Shown: positions 1 to 5,010 of the stretch, piece after piece
Layout: each line of letters starts with the position of its first letter
Numbering within the stretch: the stretch's first letter is position 1
Assembly: GCA_031278735.1 (NCBI GenBank)
Contig: JAITJU010000270.1
Coordinates: 1-5,125 of the forward strand
Direction: 5' to 3'
DNA length: 5,125 bases
Origin: Zoogloeaceae bacterium
GTDB lineage: Bacteria; Pseudomonadota; Gammaproteobacteria; Burkholderiales; Rhodocyclaceae
Program-made: the position numbers and the translations under genes
The notes under the pieces: generated by a model
Database searches by the model: none
Seen by the model: the letters and a program-made list of their open reading frames with translations, nothing else
Told to the model about the DNA's origin: nothing

Positions 1-1032
1 TTCGCCACGCTGGAAACACTGACCAATGCCCGCACGGCGCGGGAATGGATGGAAAGCGTCTTCGACGGGCCAGACGCCGTTGCCCGGCATTTCGTCGCTG
101 TCACCAGCAATTTGGCGGCGGCAATCGCTTTCGGCATTCCGGCGGCGAACGTTTTTTTGTTCCACGACGGCATCGGCGGACGTTTTTCGCTCTGGTCATC
201 CGTTGGTCTTTCCATCGCGCTGGCCATTGGCTTTCCCGGATTTTCCGCCCTGCTTTCCGGAGCGCGCCAAATGGATCGGCATTTTTTGAGCGCGCCCGCC
301 GCGAGCAACCTGCCCCTCACGCTGGCGCTCATCGACATCTGGAATGTAAACGCGCTGGGCGCGGGCAGTCGCGGCATTTTTCCCTATAGCCAGTCGCTGG
401 AACTGTTCCCCGCCTACCTGCAACAACTGGAAATGGAAAGTCTGGGCAAGTCCGCGGATCGCCAGGGCGCGCCCCTGACGCGCAACAGCAGTCCCGTCCT
501 CTGGGGCGCGGTCGGCACCAGCGGACAACACGCCGTTTTCCAGCTTCTGCATCAAGGCGGACAGATCATCCCCAGCGACTTCATCCTGCTGAAACAGGCC
601 GATTTTCCCCTGCCCGATCACCACCTGCACCTGCTGGCCAACGGGCTTGCCCAATCCGCCGCGCTGGCCTTTGGCGAGACGCGAGAAGAAGCCCTCGCCC
701 GCAATGTCAGCGTCGCGATCCTCCCCTGGCGCGGGTTTCCCGGCAACCAGCCTTCCACCACCTTGCTGCTCGAACGTCTGCATCCCCATGTCCTTGGTCA
801 ATTGCTGGCGCTCTACGAACACAAGGTTTTTTGTCTGGGCGTCCTCTGGAATCTCAACGCCTTCGATCAGTGGGGCGTGGAACTGGGCAAGCAAATGGCG
901 CAACGCCTCCTGCCCTGCCTGGGCGAAACGGGACAGACGCCTGAAGCGACCGCGCTGGACGCCTCCACTCGCGGACTGATTGCCGCCCTGAAAACAGAAT
1001 GTCTCACATGCCCCAACCCCGCGTTACCCTGA
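1..1032 (+). CDS. pgi: Glucose-6-phosphate isomerase, C-terminal 343 residues (5' end outside window)
   Basis: Cytoplasmic enzyme interconverting glucose 6-phosphate and fructose 6-phosphate in glycolysis and gluconeogenesis. The frame is open from the first base, so about 200 N-terminal residues are missing because of the window edge, judging from family lengths near 550. Visible signatures, in residues of this fragment: FATLETLTNA at 1-10 (phosphate-loop region), GGRFSLWSSVGLSIAL at 59-74 (PGI signature 1, with the conserved Arg61), GTSGQH at 172-177, and NAFDQWGVELGK at 286-297 (PGI signature 2, with the conserved Lys297). The position of the classical catalytic Glu (WGEPGTNGQH in E. coli and mammals) is Ala170, and the position of the classical active-site His appears to be Asp201. 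From memory, pseudomonad PGIs also lack this Glu (WGGVG), so this looks like subfamily variation rather than decay. The last 34 bases overlap folA, suggesting cotranscription and possible translational coupling. The family call is very secure. Confidence 0.96.
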   Translation, partial: FATLETLTNARTAREWMESVFDGPDAVARHFVAVTSNLAAAIAFGIPAANVFLFHDGIGGRFSLWSSVGLSIALAIGFPGFSALLSGARQMDRHFLSAPAASNLPLTLALIDIWNVNALGAGSRGIFPYSQSLELFPAYLQQLEMESLGKSADRQGAPLTRNSSPVLWGAVGTSGQHAVFQLLHQGGQIIPSDFILLKQADFPLPDHHLHLLANGLAQSAALAFGETREEALARNVSVAILPWRGFPGNQPSTTLLLERLHPHVLGQLLALYEHKVFCLGVLWNLNAFDQWGVELGKQMAQRLLPCLGETGQTPEATALDASTRGLIAALKTECLTCPNPALP

Positions 1033-1526
1033 TTGCCGCGCTCGCCAGAAATCGCGTCATCGGCCTTCACAATCGCCTGCCCTGGCGGCTTCCCGAAGAC
1101 CTGCGGCATTTTCGCGCCGCAACGCGCGGCCATACGGTCATCATGGGGCGCAAGACTTGGGAATCGCTGTCGGCGGCCTTCCGCCCCCTGCCGGAACGCG
1201 CCAACATCGTCATCAGCCGTCAGCCCGGCTATCCGCTCCCCGCGGGCGCGCACCTGGCGCGCAGTCTGGACGACGCGCTGGCGCTGGCGCAGAACGCCGC
1301 CGAAGCCTTCGTCATCGGCGGCGCGCAACTCTACGCCGCCGCCCTGCCCGCCGCCCAACGCCTGTTGCTTACCGAAATCGATCAGGAAATCACGGGCGAC
1401 GCCTGGTTTCCCGACTTTAACCCCGGCGAATGGCGGGAAACAAGGCGCGAAACACACGTTAGCGAAGGCGGGATCCCCTTTGCTTTCGTCACCTACCTCA
1501 GAACGCGTCAGGCGCCCTCACGGTGA
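999..1526 (+). CDS. folA: Dihydrofolate reductase
   Basis: NADPH-dependent reduction of dihydrofolate to tetrahydrofolate in the cytoplasm, supplying one-carbon carriers for thymidylate, purine and methionine synthesis. At 175 residues it is slightly longer than E. coli FolA (159). Motifs: LIAALARNRVIG at 11-22, LPWRLPEDL at 27-35 with Asp34 at the catalytic acid position (Asp27 in E. coli), VIMGRKTWES at 47-56 (NADPH binding), and FVIGGAQLY at 104-112 (nucleotide-binding glycine pair). The start is ambiguous: in-frame ATGs lie at 999 and 1008, and neither has a convincing Shine-Dalgarno sequence, which fits translation coupled to pgi. The 1008 start would give 172 residues beginning MPQPRVTLIAAL. 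The gene overlaps pgi by 34 bp (25 bp with the later start) and overlaps the convergent mpl stop by 9 bp. The usual partner thyA is not in the window. No defect is seen in the active site. Confidence 0.97.
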   Translation: MSHMPQPRVTLIAALARNRVIGLHNRLPWRLPEDLRHFRAATRGHTVIMGRKTWESLSAAFRPLPERANIVISRQPGYPLPAGAHLARSLDDALALAQNAAEAFVIGGAQLYAAALPAAQRLLLTEIDQEITGDAWFPDFNPGEWRETRRETHVSEGGIPFAFVTYLRTRQAPSR

Positions 1527-1532
1527 CGCCTG
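1509..1532. terminator. Inverted repeat over the convergent folA and mpl stop codons, possible bidirectional terminator-like hairpin
   Basis: CAGGCG (1509-1514) and CGCCTG (1527-1532) are perfect inverted repeats, and between them TCAC/GTGA (1518-1521 and 1523-1526) is a second one centred on a single G. The inner arms are the stop codons themselves: TGA of mpl on the minus strand (1520-1518) and TGA of folA on the plus strand (1524-1526). A folded RNA would have a 6-bp GC-rich stem, a 3-nt bulge and a short inner stem. There is no downstream T-run on either strand, so intrinsic termination is uncertain. It may limit read-through between the converging genes, or may simply be coincidence in GC-rich DNA. 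Confidence 0.35.
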
Positions 1533-2876
1533 CCGCGCCAATGCCTGCAACAGCCTTGCGTGAATGCCGCCAAAGCCGCCATTACTCATGACCAGCACCT
1601 GATCGCCGGGTCTGGCCGCCGCCGCTATCGCGTTTATCAGCTTTTCAAGGTCTGTTTCCGCCAGGGCGCGTTCGCCGAGCGGGGCAAGGACGGCGGCGGC
1701 GTCCCAGCCCAGATCGGCGGCGTAGCAGAATACCCGGTCGGCATCGGCAAGACTTTCCGCCAGCCGGTCTTTCATCACGCCCATCTTCATGGTGTTGGAA
1801 CGCGGTTCCAGCACGGCGAGAATGCGCCCCCCGCCTGTCTTGCGGCGCAATCCGGCCAGCGTGACGGCAATCGCGGTCGGGTGATGGGCAAAGTCGTCAT
1901 AGACGGCAACACCCGCTGCTTCGCCGCGCAATTCCAGCCGCCGCCGGACATTCTGAAAGCGGGCGAGCGCCTCCACGCCGCGCGCCAGCGGAACGCCCGC
2001 GTGTTCCGCCGCCAGAAGCGCGGCGCAGGCGTTGGCGCGGTTGTGGTCGCCGGAGAGATTCCAGATCGCGCGGGCAATTTCTCCTTCCGCGCCAGAAAGT
2101 ATCAGGCTGCCGTCCGCATCGTCGCCCGTCGCCCGAAAACCCGCCGCGTCATTGAAATTCGTCACCGGCGTCCAGCAGCCCTGCGCCAGCACCCGTTGCA
2201 GACTGGCTTCTCGTTGATTGCAGATAATCCGCCCGGCAGCGGGCAAGGTTCGCACCAGATGATGAAATTGCCGCTCGATAGCCGCAAGATCGTCGAAAAT
2301 GTCTGCATGATCGAATTCAAGATTGTTCAGGATCAAGGTTTTGGGGCGGTAATGGATGAACTTGGAACGCTTGTCGCAAAACGCCGTGTCGTACTCGTCC
2401 GCCTCGATCACAAACAAGGGGGAAGCGCCCAGACGGGCGGAGACGCTGAAGTTCAGGGGGACGCCGCCTATCAGGAATCCTGGCGACAAGCCCGCGTCTT
2501 CCAGTATCCAGGCGAGCATGGAAGCCGTGGTCGTCTTGCCGTGCGTCCCCGCCACGCCCAGCACCCAGCGGCCCTGCAGCACCTGTTCCGCCAGCCATTG
2601 CGGGCCGGAAACGTAAGGCAGGCCCGCGTCGAGAACGGCTTCCAGCAAAGGGTTGCCGCGCGAAATGGCGTTGCCGACGACAAAAACGTCGGGGCGCGTC
2701 GCCATCTGCGCCGGATCGTAGCCTGCATGGAGGGTGATGCCCGCCGCTTCCAGTTGTTCGCTCATGGGCGGATAGACGTTGGCGTCGCAACCGCTGACCT
2801 GATGTCCGGCGGCGCGCGCCAGTTGCGCCAGACCGCCCATGAAGGCGCCGCAGATGCCGAGAATATGGAGGTGCAT
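1518..2876 (-). CDS. mpl: UDP-N-acetylmuramate:L-alanyl-gamma-D-glutamyl-meso-diaminopimelate ligase (murein peptide ligase)
   Basis: Mpl is a cytoplasmic, ATP-dependent ligase of the Mur family that joins the recycled tripeptide L-Ala-D-Glu-meso-DAP to UDP-MurNAc, returning cell-wall peptide to peptidoglycan synthesis. The 452 residues match the usual Mpl length (about 455). Motifs in order: N-terminal UDP-binding glycine loop HILGICGAFMGG (4-15), ATP P-loop GTHGKTT (110-116), EADEYD (158-163), HNRANACAA (278-286) typical of Mur ligases, DDFAHHPTA (327-335), EPRSNTMK (357-364) and a C-terminal SNGGFGG (431-437). HILGICGTFMGG-type starts and EADEYDTAF separate Mpl from MurC. The ATG at 2876 was chosen because the family begins directly with MHxHILG; an in-frame upstream ATG at 2954 would add 26 residues without family character and would overlap the divergent gene by 2 bp. 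No strong Shine-Dalgarno precedes 2876. The 3' end overlaps folA tail to tail. Confidence 0.97.
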   Translation of the reverse strand: MHLHILGICGAFMGGLAQLARAAGHQVSGCDANVYPPMSEQLEAAGITLHAGYDPAQMATRPDVFVVGNAISRGNPLLEAVLDAGLPYVSGPQWLAEQVLQGRWVLGVAGTHGKTTTASMLAWILEDAGLSPGFLIGGVPLNFSVSARLGASPLFVIEADEYDTAFCDKRSKFIHYRPKTLILNNLEFDHADIFDDLAAIERQFHHLVRTLPAAGRIICNQREASLQRVLAQGCWTPVTNFNDAAGFRATGDDADGSLILSGAEGEIARAIWNLSGDHNRANACAALLAAEHAGVPLARGVEALARFQNVRRRLELRGEAAGVAVYDDFAHHPTAIAVTLAGLRRKTGGGRILAVLEPRSNTMKMGVMKDRLAESLADADRVFCYAADLGWDAAAVLAPLGERALAETDLEKLINAIAAAARPGDQVLVMSNGGFGGIHARLLQALARQASP

Positions 2877-2952
2877 GGTTTTTTCGCCAGAAAAGACAAG
2901 CATCGAAGGTAAAATCAAGGTCTGGATTCTACTTGATGTTTTCCCGCGCGCC
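2877..2952. promoter_or_regulatory. Divergent intergenic region between mpl and the 207-aa gene; must hold both promoters unless transcription starts inside genes
   Basis: This 76-bp gap is visibly more AT-rich than its surroundings and lies between two start codons pointing apart. On the plus strand TAAAAT at 2910-2915 is a possible -10 box about 37 bases before the ATG at 2953, but no matching -35 box is seen 16-18 bases upstream. On the minus strand TTGATT (2917-2912) resembles a -35 box, with only a weak -10 after it. A T-run at 2879-2884 sits just ahead of the mpl start. The promoter function follows from position; the individual boxes are guesses. Confidence 0.3.
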
Positions 2953-3576
2953 ATGTCTCGTCACGAACGCCATCGCCCGCCCCGCGGCACCCATGCCTCC
3001 CGTCTGCTGATCGCCAGCACGGCGGCGCGGCTCATGGCCGAGGACGGCATCCGCCATCCGATACTGGCGAAGCAGAAGGCTGCTCGGCAGCTGGGTCTGC
3101 CGGAATCCGCCATGCTGCCCGACAACGCGGAAGTGGAAGCGGAACTGCGGCTCTATCAGGCGCTCTACCAGCGTGACGCGCAACCTGAGGCACTTTACCG
3201 TCTGCGTCTGGAAGCCTGCAAAATCATGGAAATCCTTCTGGATTTTCATCCCTGTCTGATCGGGCGGGCGCTCGACGGCACGGCGGACGCGTTTTCCGCC
3301 ATTGACCTGATGCTCTTTGCCGACAGCGCCAAGGAAGTGGAGATTTTTCTGTTGAATCGCGGCATTGCCTTTGAACACACGGAAATCCGCGGCGCCTGCC
3401 GCGACAAGGCGGAAGCCGCCCTACGGCTATTCACCCCGGCAGCGGAAGCCCATCTGCTGATTTTTCCGTCGCACTGCGAACGCAGACATTTCAAACGCGG
3501 CGATGGCCGCCCCTGCGAGCGGATGCGGCGGGAAGCCTTGCTGAAGCTATTGCAAACGCCATGCGACGGCAAATAG
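2953..3576 (+). CDS. Conserved protein of unknown function, found next to mpl and a TlpA-type gene in betaproteobacteria
   Basis: A 207-residue soluble protein with no signal peptide or membrane segment. From memory, proteins with the same layout occur in many betaproteobacteria beside mpl and a thioredoxin gene, and they lack an experimentally established role. Features: basic start MSRHERHRPPRG (1-12); LIASTAARLMAEDGI (19-33), a conserved-looking helix; an alpha-helical middle (about 57-100); then GTADAFSAIDLMLFADSAKE (109-128) followed by VEIFLLNRGIAFEH (129-142), which loosely recalls a nucleotidyltransferase-fold core. However, only one acidic residue of a possible DxD pair (Asp118) is present, position 116 being Ala, so catalytic activity is not supported. 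The C-terminus is basic and helical, with FKRGDGRPCERMRREAL (180-196). The ATG at 2953 was chosen over an earlier in-frame ATG at 2839, which lies inside mpl and adds 38 residues without conserved character. It overlaps tlpA by 16 bp, implying an operon. Confidence 0.85.
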   Translation: MSRHERHRPPRGTHASRLLIASTAARLMAEDGIRHPILAKQKAARQLGLPESAMLPDNAEVEAELRLYQALYQRDAQPEALYRLRLEACKIMEILLDFHPCLIGRALDGTADAFSAIDLMLFADSAKEVEIFLLNRGIAFEHTEIRGACRDKAEAALRLFTPAAEAHLLIFPSHCERRHFKRGDGRPCERMRREALLKLLQTPCDGK

Positions 3577-4112
3577 CAACCTGTCTGCTGGTCATCGCGC
3601 TGGGTTTGATCGCCCTCGTTTTCTTTTGGCCGGACAGGCAGGAAGAGGATGGCGAAACCGCCGCGCTGCAACAGCTTCTCAACCTGAAGCTCGTCGACAC
3701 GAACCAGACGACAATCGATCTGGCCGCCTGGCGGGGTCGGGTGCGGGTCATCAATCTCTGGGCGACCTGGTGCGCGCCCTGCAAGGAAGAAATGCCCGCC
3801 TTCTCCCGCCTGCAAGACGAATTTCAGGGAAAAAACGCGCAATTTGTCGGGATCGCCCTGGATTCTCCGGAGAACGTGCGGCTGTTTTTCGCAAAACATC
3901 CCGTCTCCTATCCCTTGCTCATTGGCGATGAACACGTGCTGGCGCTCTCCCGCGCCTTGGGCAACCCCTACATGAGCTTGCCGTTTACGCTGGTGGTCGA
4001 TGAAGAAGACAAAATACAGGCCAGAAAAGCCGGACGCCTCGACGCGGAAAGCCTCATGGCTCTGCTGCGCCGCCTGACCGAAAAGCGAGGCAAGTTGTCA
4101 GCAGATATTTGA
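3561..4112 (+). CDS. TlpA/ResA-family thiol-disulfide oxidoreductase, membrane-anchored
   Basis: A 183-residue thioredoxin-fold protein predicted to sit in the inner membrane with its catalytic domain in the periplasm, probably reducing disulfides of envelope proteins such as apocytochromes c; that substrate is inference from the TlpA/ResA family. A hydrophobic anchor spans residues 5-23 (start MRRQIATCLLVIALGLIALV) and no lipobox cysteine follows it, so it is likely an uncleaved anchor. The domain carries INLWATWCAPCKEEMP at 64-79 with the redox pair Cys71 and Cys74, GIALDSPENV, and the cis-proline segment SLPFTLVVD near 143-151. All catalytic elements are present. The start overlaps the upstream unknown gene by 16 bp, so the two are probably cotranscribed and coupled. 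The gene ends 35 bp from the convergent XRE gene and no clear terminator is seen there. It appears to be the last core-type gene before the accessory segment. Confidence 0.93.
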   Translation: MRRQIATCLLVIALGLIALVFFWPDRQEEDGETAALQQLLNLKLVDTNQTTIDLAAWRGRVRVINLWATWCAPCKEEMPAFSRLQDEFQGKNAQFVGIALDSPENVRLFFAKHPVSYPLLIGDEHVLALSRALGNPYMSLPFTLVVDEEDKIQARKAGRLDAESLMALLRRLTEKRGKLSADI

Positions 4113-4147
4113 TCGCCCAAGAACACAACAGTGAATCAGGGTTTTCT

Positions 4148-4390
4148 TTACAGATCTGCCCTGCGCATCAGTTCAGCGATTGAAATGTTGAGGGCAATGG
4201 CGATGCGATGAATGTTGAACAGGCTGAGATTGTGTTCGCCTCGTTCAATGCCGCCCATGTAGCTGCGATCGATTTCCGCCAGGCCAGCCAGTTCTTCCTG
4301 TGAAATTCCTTTATCCATGCGGATTTCGCGCACGGCTTTCCCAAAAGTCGCAAGCGATGCGATGCCCGACAGTTTGCTCCGTTTCGCCAT
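4148..4390 (-). CDS. Small XRE/Cro-CI-type transcriptional regulator
   Basis: An 80-residue, single-domain DNA-binding protein. Residues about 17-74 form an HTH_3 (XRE) domain: FGKAVREIRMDKGISQEELA (16-35) covers helices 1 and 2, EIDRSYMGGIERG (39-51) covers the recognition helix and the conserved IERG turn, and NLSLFNIHRIAIALNISIAEL (54-74) closes the domain. The layout resembles small autoregulatory repressors and the controller (C) proteins of restriction-modification systems, but no restriction or methylase gene is in view and no C-box pair was seen. It diverges from the GrpE-like/Hsp70 operon across an 84-bp gap and faces tlpA tail to tail. Inference: it may repress itself and the divergent operon. 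The basic N-terminal MAKRSK is ordinary. An alternative is a stand-alone regulator left by a mobile element. Confidence 0.9.
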   Translation of the reverse strand: MAKRSKLSGIASLATFGKAVREIRMDKGISQEELAGLAEIDRSYMGGIERGEHNLSLFNIHRIAIALNISIAELMRRADL

Positions 4391-4425
4391 GCTGCGATGA
4401 TCTGGCGCTGGCGTTTATGAAACCA

Positions 4426-4441
4426 CGGGATATAATACCCG
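4426..4441 (+). promoter_or_regulatory. Consensus -10 box inside a CGGG-N8-CCCG inverted repeat; candidate promoter/operator
   Basis: TATAAT at 4431-4436 is a perfect sigma70 -10 hexamer on the plus strand, 38 bases before the likely ATG at 4475, so a transcript would start near 4443. It is framed symmetrically by CGGG (4426-4429) and CCCG (4438-4441), a shape suited to a dimeric repressor. The -35 side is poor (TGGCGT at 4409-4414 with a 16-bp spacer). The minus strand of the same AT core reads TATTAT, so it could also serve the XRE gene. The operator role for the XRE protein is inference. Confidence 0.35.
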
Positions 4442-4474
4442 AATCAAACAACACTCCATGTCGATAGAGATGTG

Positions 4475-4846
4475 ATGACACAAGTTGATGGCAACAAAAA
4501 AATTGAAGAATCGCTGATCGACATCGCTGTCGAGAGTTGGCGCTTCTCGCGGCTGTTCGGAAAGGTGGTCGGCAAGCTCGACGCGGGCGAGTCAGGCCGC
4601 TACATCAACCAGCTTCGCTACTTCCAGAAGAAGGTCGAGGAAAACCTCGACTCGAATGGCCTGAAGCTCGTCAACGTCGAGGGGCAGCCCTACGACACGG
4701 GGATGGCGGCGTCCGCCTTGAACTTGGGCGACTTCGGCCCTGACGACGCGCTGCTCGTCGATCAGATGCTGGAACCGATCATCATGGGGCCGAATGATCT
4801 GCGCAAACAAGGCACGATAATGCTCAGGAAGGTGGTGGAAGCATGA
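4475..4846 (+). CDS. GrpE-like small partner protein encoded with an Hsp70 (function uncertain)
   Basis: A 123-residue soluble, acidic protein without signal or membrane segments. Residues 8-60 look like one or two long amphipathic helices (KKIEESLIDIAVESWRFSRL, then INQLRYFQKKVEENLDSNG), and residues 61-123 look more beta-like: GLKLVNVEGQPYDTGMAAS (62-80), LLVDQMLEPIIM (93-104) and RKQGTIMLRKVVEA at the end. Helix followed by a compact domain with a GQPYD motif recalls the GrpE nucleotide-exchange factor (GQPFDP in its beta domain). The tight ATGA overlap with an Hsp70 gene strengthens a cochaperone or nucleotide-exchange role. That is inference; similarity to real GrpE is faint and the protein is shorter. 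ATG 4475 was preferred over GTG 4472 because AGAG at 4466-4469 then sits at a usable, though short, distance. Nothing in this gene looks broken, although its partner is. Confidence 0.7.
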   Translation: MTQVDGNKKIEESLIDIAVESWRFSRLFGKVVGKLDAGESGRYINQLRYFQKKVEENLDSNGLKLVNVEGQPYDTGMAASALNLGDFGPDDALLVDQMLEPIIMGPNDLRKQGTIMLRKVVEA

Positions 4847-5010
4847 AATATGTCGGTATCGACCTTGGCACAACCAACAGTGCCATCTGCTCCTTTGATG
4901 GAGAGAAGGTTCATCTCTATAAGAGTCCTGAGCAGCACGCCGTCCGCCATCTTCATCGACCGGCGCGGCAACAAGTATGTCGGCTCGCGCGCCTACAACA
5001 GTGCAGCTAA
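4843..5010 (+). pseudogene. Hsp70/DnaK-family chaperone gene, frameshifted and cut by an IS element (5' remnant)
   Basis: The start MKYVGIDLGTTNSAICSFDG is the diagnostic phosphate-1 loop of Hsp70/actin-fold ATPases (GIDLGTTNS). The frame from ATG 4843 keeps sense up to YKSPEQ (codon ending at 4935), then runs 24 nonsense codons to a TAA at 5008-5010. Family-like sequence resumes in frame 2 from 4937: TPSAIFIDRRGNKYVGSRAY and then NSAA, up to about 5008. A net loss of 2, 5 or 8 bases (or gain of one) near 4936 explains this; an 8-base loss fits the usual PEQxDVTPSA spacing as I recall it. Homology then ends where an IS5-type element begins. Only about 55 of some 600 or more expected codons remain, so no functional ATPase can come from this segment. 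It starts by ATGA overlap with the GrpE-like gene. The rest of the gene may continue beyond the element, outside the window. Confidence 0.85.

Noticed and set aside
196..903. 235-codon open frame on the minus strand opposite pgi
   Set aside because: Its sequence is a low-complexity GC-driven shadow, whereas the plus strand carries both PGI signatures.
867..1457. 196-codon open frame on the minus strand opposite folA and the end of pgi
   Set aside because: It covers two well-identified genes and has no family character of its own.
1560..2912. 450-codon open frame on the plus strand opposite mpl
   Set aside because: It is antisense to a complete, motif-rich mpl, shows no recognisable domain, and is rich in Arg, Gly and Ala as expected for a GC-rich shadow frame.
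2839..2952. N-terminal extension of the 207-aa protein from the ATG at 2839
   Set aside because: It would begin inside mpl on the opposite strand and adds residues without conserved pattern.
2877..2954. N-terminal extension of mpl from the ATG at 2954
   Set aside because: The 26 extra residues lie before the conserved MHLHILG start and would overlap the divergent gene's start codon.
4113..4147. Intrinsic terminator between the converging TlpA-type and XRE genes
   Set aside because: There is a short T-rich stretch near 4142-4149 but no GC-rich stem before it.
4148..4390. XRE gene as a restriction-modification controller (C protein)
   Set aside because: Size and HTH fit, but no restriction or methylase gene is present and no typical C-box pair was found in the upstream gap.
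4762..4974. Open frame on the minus strand across the GrpE-like/Hsp70 junction
   Set aside because: It is antisense to the Hsp70 ATPase-loop coding region and resembles no known protein.
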